64,000 bases of DNA from Psychrobacter sp. P11G3 (GTDB taxonomy: Bacteria; Pseudomonadota; Gammaproteobacteria; Pseudomonadales; Moraxellaceae), in assembly GCF_001435845.1 (NCBI RefSeq), contig NZ_CM003596.1, positions 1,674,001-1,738,000 of the forward strand. Reading direction: 5' to 3'. Positions within the stretch are counted from its first letter, which is position 1, and every line of letters begins with the position of its first letter. A program made the translations under genes and the position numbers. Under the pieces are notes generated by a model. That model did no database searches and was not told where the DNA came from. It saw only the letters and a program-made list of their open reading frames with translations. Shown in pieces: positions 26,778-36,887 of the stretch.

Positions 26778-27302
26778 TTAAAGCTTTTGTTCTAGTACTT
26801 CATCGGTTAATTCAGCCAACATGTCTGCAAAAATATCCGTATCTGCAGAAGGGGGAGATACTTGTTCTTCATTAACTTCACCACTTTCATCAGTATGGCC
26901 ATTGGTTTGGCGATTTATTAGAGGATCAGGTTGGTGGTTTAATACCTTGGCAGGTGTAGTAGTTTGATGCGCTGCTAACGGCGATTCACCGGTCAACAAT
27001 CTGTCTTTCAACCATCTAAACCCATGTGCCTCCCACCATGCTTCAAAACGTGGCAACGTGCTACCACGTACTGCTACAGGTAGATCTAGCGTTCTCAATT
27101 TCTGCGCAAGGATAGGGTCGCTGATAGCTTGATGGATGCTCAAATAAAGTGAGCTGCTATCATCCGTATAGGGTCGTCTGTTTTGCCATGATCTGTCATC
27201 GATTTTCATACGTGGCAGTTGCCACAACTCACCGCGATAATACACGACGTATAAGCGTTGTTTTGGATGGACAAAAATGGCATCAATGGGACGCAATGGC
27301 AT
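26778..27302 (-). CDS. hypothetical protein
   Basis: A 174-residue soluble protein of unknown function. The N-terminal part (PLRPIDAIFVHPKQRLYVVY and LWQLPRMKI) is well structured and rich in aromatic residues. The last 60 residues are Asp/Glu/Ser/Thr-rich and probably disordered. The ATG at 27302 is used; a TTG at 27323 would add seven residues. It lies 66 bases upstream of the membrane-anchored gene on the same strand and is divergent from recC. I recognise no motif. Confidence 0.6.
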   Translation of the reverse strand: MPLRPIDAIFVHPKQRLYVVYYRGELWQLPRMKIDDRSWQNRRPYTDDSSSLYLSIHQAISDPILAQKLRTLDLPVAVRGSTLPRFEAWWEAHGFRWLKDRLLTGESPLAAHQTTTPAKVLNHQPDPLINRQTNGHTDESGEVNEEQVSPPSADTDIFADMLAELTDEVLEQKL

Positions 27303-27742
27303 AATATTAAGTAATCCCGTCAATAGAAAGTATTATTTAGATACAGGTTGTAAAGGCCGATTTAAAAACCGCAATGAGATTATTTCATTGTAAATATGAA
27401 TGATAGTATAAAACGACACTAAATGTCGCAAGCTTATTATAATATCGGCATTTACACTAGTAAACGATAACCATCAATGGCACACTGATAGCAAATTTGG
27501 CAAGTCAACGTTATCAATGGATATGTAGAATTTGCTACTATGATTGCTTTTGTTTATGGCCCTCATGCTAGCAGAAATGCATCATAGTAACGACCATCAA
27601 ACATGGATTGATGAGTATCGATTTTTGTTTTGTCTGGACGCTTTATAGCGTTTTTGACATTGGATACAGACGTCTCATCTATAAGTGAAGCCTTTTTTAT
27701 CAATCCTAATATCTCACCTTTATTGCAATCAGATTATTGTCT
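27303..27742. other. intergenic region upstream of recC
   Basis: This 440-base gap is divergent between the unknown gene and recC. It is AT-rich, with no clear promoter box, repeat or small gene. A tiny ACGC/GCGT stem followed by five T near 27637-27656 is too weak to call a terminator. Confidence 0.45.
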
Positions 27743-30700
27743 ATGTTCACTATTATTCAGTCGCATCGTACCGAAAACCTCGTTGATCAATTGCTTGTAC
27801 AATACCAGTCCAAGGATCAGCCTGTTTTTGAGCCTTTTATTGTCATTGTACCGTCAATGGTATTGGGTGATTGGTTGGACAAAACTATTGCTAGCCGTGC
27901 TGGTATTAGTACCTTGGTGCGTACTAAATTTTGGGGCCAGTATCAATGGACGCTGATGCAAGATGTATTGACTCGCCATAATGCATACTTACTGGCGCAA
28001 AACCCTGAAGCGACAACTCTAAATGTACCCGAAGTGGCGGTGTTATCACCCACAGTAATGCAGTGGCGATTGTTTGGTTATTTGACTTATTATCAGGAGT
28101 CGATCGTTGCAGATGAAAAGCATCCAGTTCATCCGTTGTTAGCGTCTTTGATTGATGACCCACAGGCAACTGCTCAACAAGACAGCTTACAACAGGATAA
28201 GGCGCAACAAGATGCTCGCATTTGGCAGCTGGCAAGCGATTTGGCTAGGGTGTTTAACCGCTATTTGACTCACCGTGAGGATTGGTTGGCATTATGGTCG
28301 CACAACGAGCCGCTGAACGTAAGTGAGTTGATAGCAGATAAAGACGCCTTATCACTGCGCTTTGATAAGTATGCGCGCGGCACACCTGAGTGGTTGGTCG
28401 AGCATTATATAGAGTTAGAAGTTGCCCAACGTTTTTTATGGTCGCATTTATTTGCCGATGTTCATCTACACCGTGTGGCACTGGAGCGTACGTTTTGGTC
28501 AGCTTTAAAAGGCAACAAGGCGAACGAACGTGCTCAGTTGCCAACCATACTGCGTATTTTTACCATCCAGCAACTGCCACAGACCGAGCTGGACTTTCTA
28601 CAGCGCTTGTCACAATACATGAATATCACGCTATTGCATTACAATCCATCAAAGCTGTTTTGGGCCGATATCGTTGATAAATCATGGTTACAGCGTCAGC
28701 AGATCATTAACCCTGAAAGTGTTTTTTTGCGTGATTACGGCCACAGTTTGCTATCACGTTTGGGTAAGCAGTCGCGCGATGCTTTTGCCATGCTTGCCAA
28801 TTTATCAGGTAATGAGCAATACGACGATGCACTGGTTGAATGGCAAGATAATTTTGATGATACGCTGAGCATTGGTTCTAATCATGGGGTTGCTGCTGAG
28901 TACATCGATGATGCTAATAGCGCTCAGAATAGTCCAAGTTTGTTAAAGCGTTTACAGAACGATGTGCTGATGCTTGATGAGCAATCGACCCAGCAAGCAA
29001 CGGCCGCTACAGTCTCGCAAGCAGTAAGTAAGCAAATAGAGTCAAGCTTTGATGAAGCTAAGCCAGCAACGGCTTGGTATGAAGATGAAGCGTTAGAGAA
29101 TAAGCGTTTTGAGAAAGACCGTTTTTGGGCAATCTCTTCCCAAGATAATAGCCTAAGCATTCATTCGTGTCATAGTTTGCAGCGTCAGCTTGAAGTGTTG
29201 CGTATTATGATCGGCCGTTGGTTGAACGAACCTATCAAACTTGGTGAAAAGAAACGCCATATATCTGACATTGTTGTGCTGCTACCTGATGTTGAACGTC
29301 ATCATGCATTGATTGGGTCTATCTTCGTTAATGGTAAGGGTCAAGACGGTTTGACTTTGCCTGCTAAAGTGACTGGTGTTGTTGACGCCGATATTCGCCA
29401 GTTATGGGAAGCCATTATTGGTTTTTACAAACTATTGGGTAGCCATAGTGCCCGTTTTGAAGCAGCTGAAGTCTTAGATTGGCTCATGTTACCGCCCTTG
29501 TTTGAAAGCTTTGGACTGACTCATGAGCAAATGAGCCGTGGCTGTGATTTGTTGGTAGAGGCGGGCTTTATTCGTGGTTTTGACGAGCTGCATCTTAAGC
29601 AAACGTTGGACAGCAATGACTACGACTATCGTTTTAGCTTTGCACAAGCACTAGACAGATTGACCCTAGGTCTGGTCATGCCAGAGGCTGAGTTGAGCGA
29701 CTGCTTATATGATCTAAATGACGATGAATGGCCAAGCACTGCATTACCAGAAATGACCTTGCCATTGCCACAAGTTAGCCTAAATGATGCGCTGATCGTT
29801 GAAGCGCTTTGCCGCATTTATACTGGTTTGGTTGCACGTCGTGATGATCATACACAAAAAATGAAAGCGGAAGATTGGCTCGATCAGATTGAGACACAAG
29901 TTATCCATCGCTACTTTGGCGATGTGGATCAAACGCGTACCATGCGCGCCATCTACAACGCGATGAATGGCTTTAAATCAAGTCTACGAGCCAATCGTCA
30001 CTATAGGCAGTACGCTAGTGGTGATGTCGACAACAGAGAAGTAGAGCAGAGGCTGGCAGGTGTGGAGCAATTGCCGCTCAAGCTGAGCTTTATGCTAGAC
30101 AGTATCGAAAACGAGCTTGAGAGTCAGCAGGTCAGTGCCGAGCCGACTGGGGTGATTACCTTTGGTCGATTCGGTGCATTAAGAAACGTGCCGTTTGAGT
30201 TGGTAGTTATGCTCAATATGGATCTCTCTGAGTTCCCAGGGCGTGACCGAGATAACCGCTATGATTTGATGAAAGCGACCAATGCACGCCGTGGTGACAG
30301 AGTCAGTGAAGATGATGACAACGGCGCATTTTTAGATGCGCTACTGTGCGCACGCAGTGCATGCTGGATGTTCTACAACGGCCAAAGCTTGACGGACACT
30401 CATGAGCATCTGCCAGCCAACCCAGTGAGTGAGCTATTGCAATTCCTACAAGGCGAGGTGCAATGGCAGGTGAACTCGCTGGAGACATTACCTAAGGATA
30501 TTGATCCTACCACCGAAAGCCTTAAGCGCTATTTGCCAAAATTGATTAAGCAGTGGTTGGTGACTGAGCATCCTGCACTACCTTTTCATGAGAGTCTGTT
30601 TGAAACGGCAATCGAAGGCGCTGATATTTTTGAGCAAGCGTCTCCTGATATTGATGAAAATGCTAATGCCAACATTACTATCAATGCTCAGGATTCCAGC

Positions 30701-32236
30701 CCTGTCGATATGATTGACGAGCTGGATGCTTTATTAAATACAGCCATGCGCAGAACCAAGCTGGATCAGAAAAAGCAGTTTCCGCCTGCGCCGCTTTGGC
30801 AAGCGGTGTTTGACACATTGAAAGGTCGAGTATCTAGTGAGCATAAAGAGTTGGTGGGCTTACCCACGAAGGCGCAGTATGAGTCAATCGCTCAGGTGTT
30901 GGGTCAAGGCTTGGGTCAGCTAGGTCAAGTAGACAATCAAACCTTGTCTGCATTGGCTAATATGCTAGCGTTAGATACATTTGTTGATGCTAGCGATGTC
31001 AGTGGCATGACAGAGACGCTCATCCAAGAGTTATCTGATAGCATATTTAACATCGGAGAGATAGATATTGAAGGGGCATTGGCGTACCAAGTGCGCCATC
31101 CTGCCAAAGCATTCTTACGGTCTCAAAAGGTGCATGTGGTACAAGGTGAAGAAACACTGTCGCAGCAAGAGCCGCTATTTCTAAACAGTTTAACTACCTA
31201 TCAAATCAAAGATCATTTGATTAAGCAGTTGGTTACTGATGAGAATAAGAAAAATGATAGTAATGTAGCGGCTGAAACCATCATTCCAATCCTGATGTAT
31301 CAAAAAATCATGCCCGCTGGTGTCGCTCGTCAGACCACGCTACCCAATCAACAAAAGAAGCTACAACAGCAATGTCTAGAGTTTAAAGAGCAGTTAATGG
31401 CTAATGGCTTTGATGAAAGCAGTATTCTCAACGAGAGTACGGCAGATATCAGCAGTGTATTACAGCTACTGACGCCAACCGCCGAATATCCTGTTCAGAT
31501 AGAGCTAAAAAATATACTGAATAACACTGATAATGATTCAAAAGACCAGATAGATATAGAGGGTATAGAGACTCTGCTTAAGCTGTTGCCAAAAATTATT
31601 AAGATAAAAGGTTCAGTACCAATATTAGCACCTATATCAATTATTCAGGCGGGCATGCCTTATGCTCAGCAATCACCCAAGCAGTGGTTAAACATATTAC
31701 CCAATTCTGCCAGTCCTAGGCATTTACTCAAGTTTTGGTTATCACATTTGTATTGGCAAGTGGCCAGACGTACCACTGCCGAGCAAGTGGCATTAAATGA
31801 TGGTGTAAGTATTTGGCGTTTTAATAAGTCCAACTCGCAGGTTAAAAAGTATGACAAAGCAATTGCATTTAAACTAAGCCCAATTGTCTATGAAGACGCT
31901 GTGATTGAGCTGATAAAATGGGCGTTTTTTGGCAAGTTAACGGGTCAAGTGCCTATTACGTTATTACCAGAATATGCACTTAATTATCTTGATAGATATC
32001 TAACAACTGAAGAAGATGAAGGCAATAGCTACTGGCCAAAACGTGCCGACTTCTCCGACTGGTTAAGACCTAACTATAACTCAGACACGGTATACGATAC
32101 TTGCTCGCAGCATGCTATTTGGCAATATGTACTGCGTGACCAAGATTCATTCAAAGCACTATCTGCAGCGTTGACTACATTAGCCCAACCACTGTATGAG
32201 CCGATGTTTAATGCGTTAACTAACTTAGATAGCTAA
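27743..32236 (+). CDS. recC: exodeoxyribonuclease V subunit gamma (RecC)
   Basis: The RecC subunit of RecBCD, which splits the duplex, recognises Chi and holds inactivated helicase and nuclease folds. The N terminus FTIIQSHRTENLVDQLLVQY followed by FEPFIVIVPSMVLGDWL is RecC-like, and DLSEFPGRDRDNRYDLM near 835 is a conserved family block. At 1497 residues it is much longer than E. coli RecC (1122). The extra length appears partly as acidic low-complexity stretches near 385-450 and 960-1010. The ATG at 27743 is used; a TTG six bases earlier is in frame. No clear ribosome site is visible. recB follows after 65 bases, then recD. Confidence 0.93.
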   Translation: MFTIIQSHRTENLVDQLLVQYQSKDQPVFEPFIVIVPSMVLGDWLDKTIASRAGISTLVRTKFWGQYQWTLMQDVLTRHNAYLLAQNPEATTLNVPEVAVLSPTVMQWRLFGYLTYYQESIVADEKHPVHPLLASLIDDPQATAQQDSLQQDKAQQDARIWQLASDLARVFNRYLTHREDWLALWSHNEPLNVSELIADKDALSLRFDKYARGTPEWLVEHYIELEVAQRFLWSHLFADVHLHRVALERTFWSALKGNKANERAQLPTILRIFTIQQLPQTELDFLQRLSQYMNITLLHYNPSKLFWADIVDKSWLQRQQIINPESVFLRDYGHSLLSRLGKQSRDAFAMLANLSGNEQYDDALVEWQDNFDDTLSIGSNHGVAAEYIDDANSAQNSPSLLKRLQNDVLMLDEQSTQQATAATVSQAVSKQIESSFDEAKPATAWYEDEALENKRFEKDRFWAISSQDNSLSIHSCHSLQRQLEVLRIMIGRWLNEPIKLGEKKRHISDIVVLLPDVERHHALIGSIFVNGKGQDGLTLPAKVTGVVDADIRQLWEAIIGFYKLLGSHSARFEAAEVLDWLMLPPLFESFGLTHEQMSRGCDLLVEAGFIRGFDELHLKQTLDSNDYDYRFSFAQALDRLTLGLVMPEAELSDCLYDLNDDEWPSTALPEMTLPLPQVSLNDALIVEALCRIYTGLVARRDDHTQKMKAEDWLDQIETQVIHRYFGDVDQTRTMRAIYNAMNGFKSSLRANRHYRQYASGDVDNREVEQRLAGVEQLPLKLSFMLDSIENELESQQVSAEPTGVITFGRFGALRNVPFELVVMLNMDLSEFPGRDRDNRYDLMKATNARRGDRVSEDDDNGAFLDALLCARSACWMFYNGQSLTDTHEHLPANPVSELLQFLQGEVQWQVNSLETLPKDIDPTTESLKRYLPKLIKQWLVTEHPALPFHESLFETAIEGADIFEQASPDIDENANANITINAQDSSPVDMIDELDALLNTAMRRTKLDQKKQFPPAPLWQAVFDTLKGRVSSEHKELVGLPTKAQYESIAQVLGQGLGQLGQVDNQTLSALANMLALDTFVDASDVSGMTETLIQELSDSIFNIGEIDIEGALAYQVRHPAKAFLRSQKVHVVQGEETLSQQEPLFLNSLTTYQIKDHLIKQLVTDENKKNDSNVAAETIIPILMYQKIMPAGVARQTTLPNQQKKLQQQCLEFKEQLMANGFDESSILNESTADISSVLQLLTPTAEYPVQIELKNILNNTDNDSKDQIDIEGIETLLKLLPKIIKIKGSVPILAPISIIQAGMPYAQQSPKQWLNILPNSASPRHLLKFWLSHLYWQVARRTTAEQVALNDGVSIWRFNKSNSQVKKYDKAIAFKLSPIVYEDAVIELIKWAFFGKLTGQVPITLLPEYALNYLDRYLTTEEDEGNSYWPKRADFSDWLRPNYNSDTVYDTCSQHAIWQYVLRDQDSFKALSAALTTLAQPLYEPMFNALTNLDS

Positions 32237-32301
32237 CAGTTTAGAATAGTTTCTTTTTGCTCTCTTGCTCTAATAAATAATAATTAAAAGTATGCGCCTA
32301 T

Positions 32302-35300
32302 ATGACAGACTTTACCGACCCAACCAGTAACATTGACTCGTCTACACAACCGAATTTATTTGATGAATATTCAGATGAGCTGACTTTATCTGCTATGCCT
32401 GAACGTAAAGCTGATGTCATACCGGCAGTTGATGTTGATCTGACGGGTAAACACCTGATTGAAGCCTCAGCGGGCACGGGCAAAACTTGGACGTTGACTG
32501 GTATTGTACTACGCCTACTGATCGAAGCGCGACGTGCACCAGAGCAAATCATCGCCACGACCTTTACTCGAGCTGCCGCTGCCGAAATGCGTCAGCGTAT
32601 CCACGATCGTTTGGTAGATTTTTATCAGCTATTACAATGGGTTAATAGCCTAAGTGCTGATACTAGCAATAAAGAGAGTCTCTATCCCAATATACTGCAA
32701 GTTATGCCTGAGGGTAATAAAGACGCAAAAGCAGGCAGTAATTCAGACGTAGACGCAAACGTTGAGACAGGAATTGACGATTTAAATCAAGACCTTGCTG
32801 CTGATAAGCAAGCGGCGGCTGAGCAACGTAAACAAGCAAAGAAAGACCGCGAAGATTGGTTGGTTAATCAGGCCAAATATGTGCGTTTAGATGGCATCAT
32901 GCAAGATCCTATTAACTTGCATCTTGTCGGTTATTTGCTGGATCACGTGTACAGTTACCCCATGGCGGAAGCTATCAGGCGTACGGCACTGGTACTAACC
33001 ACATTGGATAAGCTATTTGTAGGCACGCTCGATAGCTTGGCGCAAAAATGGTTGACGGAGTACAGCAGCGAGACTGGTCACCAGCAGGGTATGGGGATTA
33101 TTGAAGACAGCAGTATTGAGCAGGTAACTGACAGTATTATCCATGATGAGCTGCGTCAGTTTCAGAGCCGCTTATACTATGAGCAGCCCAAACTCTATGC
33201 GCTAATGGATCAGCAAGGCAAGCTGACTGCAGTGGGCGATCATAAGAAATATGTGACTCGCTCGCTTAATTTTATCTCTGCGCCGATTGATGAGATTTTG
33301 GCAAGTGATTTTTCGTTTGATGGTTATGAGCGGCTTATACATAATATTATTGAACGTAGCGATGAGCTTGATATTTTCTTTAGACCTGAGGGTGAGTACT
33401 ATGAAGTGCCAAAAGGACAGTTATTTAATAATAGAGATACTTGGCCAAAAATAATCGAAACATTACAGGATTTTGGATCAGCCGCTTATAAGTTTGTATC
33501 TGATAAAAAGAAGAAAACAAGCAAGTTAATTGAGGCTTTTCAAAAAACTGACAATATTGGTAATCAATTCCGTGTTCCTCAAGATGGCAAAAGAATTAAT
33601 TTAATATTCAACGAGTTGCAGGTCGTGCGTGACTTTAAACGATATATTGAACAAAGTAAAAAGTTGGACGAATACATAATAACTGTCTTAGCCAATCTTA
33701 ACCGTCATATTGTGCTGGCTGTGCGTAATAGGCTGCCAGTTATTTTAGAAGAGCGTGGCGAGACGACTTTTAGTTTGCAGATGGTACGCTTAAACCAAGC
33801 ATTAACTGGTCGTCAAGGAGATAAGCTGGCGCGCTATATTCGTCATCACTATCCAGTGGCATTGATTGACGAGTCGCAAGATATCAATGGCGAGCAAGCC
33901 ATTATGATTGAAAGTATTTATTTGCCAAAGAATAAGCGTAAACAGTCGGACAGTGATAAGCAGGCAACCACTAAGAAAGCCAATCATGAGTTTCTGCTAT
34001 TGGTTGGTGATCCCAAACAGGCTATTTATGGGTTTCGCGGTGGCGATGTGGCCAACTACAACTATATGAAAGCCCAGTTTGACAAGAGTACGCTTTGGAC
34101 ACTTGATATCAATCGCCGTTCAAATGCCGGTGTGATTAACGCATTGAACTGCTGGTTTGGCATGGCTGATGCAGCAACTGCTGAGAATAAGCTGTCGCAG
34201 TTGGGTACTGGTATTCACTACCAACATATCAAAGCGGCAAAACCGGAATATGAGCTGTCTTGGTTTAATGCGTCAAATAGTCTGGATGATGTACTGGTGA
34301 CAGAGGTGCTTTCTGCTCAGCCCGTGAGCTTATTGCACCTGCCTTATGACAAGGACAAAGAGTTTGATTATGATGAACATGAAATAACAGCTCGCCATAT
34401 AGCCACTTTGCTTAATAGTGGTCAGACACTTAAAGGTAAGCCGATTCAGCCGAGTGATATCGGGGTGCTGGCACGTGCCAAAAAAGATTTGAAACGCGTT
34501 GAAGATGAGCTAGTAAAACTTAATGTGCCGACCTTGACTACCAGTGATGTCAGTATCTTTGAGACTATTATGGCGGAAGATGTGGCAGCATTACTGAGTG
34601 CCATGTTATACCCGTATCGTCATGACATGATTAATCGGGTGTTGACCAGCCACCTATATGGATTGAGTATCAAAGACATCAAAGCCATGATGACGGATCA
34701 TGAGTCAGGCATTACTGAGGGCAGCAATACGCCAAGCGCTCATTCAAATAATTCTAATTCGAAAGACTTCTCAACTAATGAAGCTACTGATACTAAAAAA
34801 AGCTATCAAGACTTTATTACCTATCTAAAAGAAGGTGCACAGCGTTGGCAGCACTTTGGCATCTTATCAGCGCTACATTATTTGTTAGATAAAAGCCCTG
34901 TGCAGCCGCAAGGTGTTTGGCAGGCCCTAGCTGCTCATCCAGAAGGTGACCGTCATATCATGGACTTGCGTCATGTGATGGACATCTTGGCGCAGTATGG
35001 TCTAGGTATGGGTGAGTATGAGTTGCTGGCGTGGTTCAGGCAGCAGATAGATGCAGCGCCTAATAGTGATTGGGCTAAGCAATATCCGCTACCGACAGAG
35101 TCTGGCGTGCAACTGATGACCATTCATAAGTCAAAGGGGCTTGAGTTCCCTATTGTCTATGTATTGGGGATGGATGATGCCAGTAGGAAGTCTGGGAATA
35201 AGGAAGACTATGGGCTGTACTTATATAACGCGCAACAAGCGCCTTCAGCGCTAGTACAACAGTCGACAGATAATCAATCAACAGGAAATCAGCGCCGCTT

Positions 35301-36813
35301 CTCACCATTGCAAGGCTCTGCTACTGTCGAGGGCTACTACACCGATATCGAAACACAAGAAGGTTTTGATGAGCTGCGCCGCCTTGGCTATGTAGCATTT
35401 ACTCGGGCCAGTGAGCAGCTCTATGTAGTGTTAAAAGAGGCCTATAGGAATAACGATTGTGACTTAAGACCAGTGTGCCATTGGTTTGCCTCCGAGGATG
35501 CCAAGTTTGAGCTACCTGATAGACTCAAAGGTACCATAGGCATGCTCAGAGGGCATAAAGTTAATGAGTTCTATGACAATAGTTACGCAAGCAATGATGC
35601 TAACTCAGCAGGTATAAATGACAGTCTTCAATTGGCTATTACCAAATCAAATGCTCATAAGCCTACGACAGAGGCTATTGAATACGCGCCCTTTGCCGAG
35701 GTTATGAAAACCAATTATTTTTATGGTTGGGCTAAGACCAGCTTTACCGCTTTGGCACGTCAGCTAGATGAATCTACACAAGCAATGGCGATAGTGGATG
35801 AGCGTATTGATGATGCGATAGACATTGATATGACAGAGTCTTCAGTTTCTAATATTTCGTTACTTAATAACGATGAATCTAGCGAACAAAACAGTGAATT
35901 CAGTCCCAAGTTAGAAGATGATATCCGCTTTACCTTTGTAAAAGGTGCCAATGCTGGTACGTTTTTGCATGAGATATTTGAACAAATCGATTTCACTAAT
36001 AAAGCCCAGTGGCATCAGGTTATTGATAGAGCGATTAGTAGCTATCAGTTGCCGTTGATATATAGCAGTGCGGAACAGCAGAGCCGTAGATCACAAGGCA
36101 AAAAACAAAGAAATAGTGATGGGTTTGATCTTGAGTCAATAGATACAACCAAGCATGAGGCATTAGTTAATTGGATTGAAGAAGTGTTGCATGCGCCACT
36201 GTTGGCTTCTAATCAACCTTTGATTGCTCTTGATAAAGGTAAACGATTTGCCGAGTTAGAGTTCAACATGGGATTGTCAGAGAATTTCAAAGCACAGGAT
36301 ATTAGTCAACTTTTTCAACAGTATTTACCTGATGAGATAGATAAACACGTCACTCTAGTCCCACAAAATAAAGCACATCTATATCGTTATTTGCGTGGTG
36401 AGATTGACTTGGTGTATGAGCATGCTGGCAAGTATTATGTGGTCGATTATAAGAGTAACTTTCTAGGAAATAGCCTAAGCGATTATAATAAAGATACGCT
36501 CAAGAAAGCAATGTCCAAGGCAGGGTACTGGCTACAAGCAGCAATCTATCAAGTAGCATTGCATCGGTTCCTTGCTATGAGAATCAGTGATTATACGGGT
36601 AACGAAGATAAATATTTAGGCGCTGTAGAGTACGTGTTTTTACGCGGTGTGTATGACCCGAATGCTCAAGCAGCTACTATGCCTACATCGCAAGATAGGG
36701 CTCAGTCTAACCACGATAGCTTGAGCAGTAACAGTTGCTATGGATTGGTCACTTGGGATATTCCTATCGACTTTATTAAAGGTTTAGACGCACTATTTGG
36801 CCTGCCTGATTAA
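32302..36813 (+). CDS. recB: exodeoxyribonuclease V subunit beta (RecB)
   Basis: The RecB subunit: a 3'-5' superfamily 1 helicase plus the only nuclease of the complex. Walker A is at about 54-62 (EASAGTGKTWTLTG). Helicase motif Ia is TTFTRAAAAEMRQRI, motif II VALIDESQDING, motif III LLVGDPKQAIYGFRGGD, and motif V-VI LMTIHKSKGLEFPIVYVLG and YVAFTRASEQLYV. The C-terminal nuclease core has Asp1369 in GEIDLV and Asp1382-Tyr-Lys1384 in VVDYKSNFLG, matching E. coli RecB. At 1503 residues it exceeds E. coli RecB (1180), with inserts of Asn/Asp/Ser-rich sequence near 130-190, 805-835 and 1160-1220. It lies between recC and recD. Confidence 0.96.
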   Translation: MTDFTDPTSNIDSSTQPNLFDEYSDELTLSAMPERKADVIPAVDVDLTGKHLIEASAGTGKTWTLTGIVLRLLIEARRAPEQIIATTFTRAAAAEMRQRIHDRLVDFYQLLQWVNSLSADTSNKESLYPNILQVMPEGNKDAKAGSNSDVDANVETGIDDLNQDLAADKQAAAEQRKQAKKDREDWLVNQAKYVRLDGIMQDPINLHLVGYLLDHVYSYPMAEAIRRTALVLTTLDKLFVGTLDSLAQKWLTEYSSETGHQQGMGIIEDSSIEQVTDSIIHDELRQFQSRLYYEQPKLYALMDQQGKLTAVGDHKKYVTRSLNFISAPIDEILASDFSFDGYERLIHNIIERSDELDIFFRPEGEYYEVPKGQLFNNRDTWPKIIETLQDFGSAAYKFVSDKKKKTSKLIEAFQKTDNIGNQFRVPQDGKRINLIFNELQVVRDFKRYIEQSKKLDEYIITVLANLNRHIVLAVRNRLPVILEERGETTFSLQMVRLNQALTGRQGDKLARYIRHHYPVALIDESQDINGEQAIMIESIYLPKNKRKQSDSDKQATTKKANHEFLLLVGDPKQAIYGFRGGDVANYNYMKAQFDKSTLWTLDINRRSNAGVINALNCWFGMADAATAENKLSQLGTGIHYQHIKAAKPEYELSWFNASNSLDDVLVTEVLSAQPVSLLHLPYDKDKEFDYDEHEITARHIATLLNSGQTLKGKPIQPSDIGVLARAKKDLKRVEDELVKLNVPTLTTSDVSIFETIMAEDVAALLSAMLYPYRHDMINRVLTSHLYGLSIKDIKAMMTDHESGITEGSNTPSAHSNNSNSKDFSTNEATDTKKSYQDFITYLKEGAQRWQHFGILSALHYLLDKSPVQPQGVWQALAAHPEGDRHIMDLRHVMDILAQYGLGMGEYELLAWFRQQIDAAPNSDWAKQYPLPTESGVQLMTIHKSKGLEFPIVYVLGMDDASRKSGNKEDYGLYLYNAQQAPSALVQQSTDNQSTGNQRRFSPLQGSATVEGYYTDIETQEGFDELRRLGYVAFTRASEQLYVVLKEAYRNNDCDLRPVCHWFASEDAKFELPDRLKGTIGMLRGHKVNEFYDNSYASNDANSAGINDSLQLAITKSNAHKPTTEAIEYAPFAEVMKTNYFYGWAKTSFTALARQLDESTQAMAIVDERIDDAIDIDMTESSVSNISLLNNDESSEQNSEFSPKLEDDIRFTFVKGANAGTFLHEIFEQIDFTNKAQWHQVIDRAISSYQLPLIYSSAEQQSRRSQGKKQRNSDGFDLESIDTTKHEALVNWIEEVLHAPLLASNQPLIALDKGKRFAELEFNMGLSENFKAQDISQLFQQYLPDEIDKHVTLVPQNKAHLYRYLRGEIDLVYEHAGKYYVVDYKSNFLGNSLSDYNKDTLKKAMSKAGYWLQAAIYQVALHRFLAMRISDYTGNEDKYLGAVEYVFLRGVYDPNAQAATMPTSQDRAQSNHDSLSSNSCYGLVTWDIPIDFIKGLDALFGLPD

Positions 36814-36887
36814 TAAACCTTATATAGCAACTAGGTAGATAAAAATTGTTATAGCAGTTAATCAGATTGATAAGAGATAAATATACG

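Noticed and set aside
27630-27956. 108-codon plus-strand open frame overlapping the recC start
   Set aside because: It runs out of frame into recC, has no family features, and is explained by the upstream gap plus recC in another frame.
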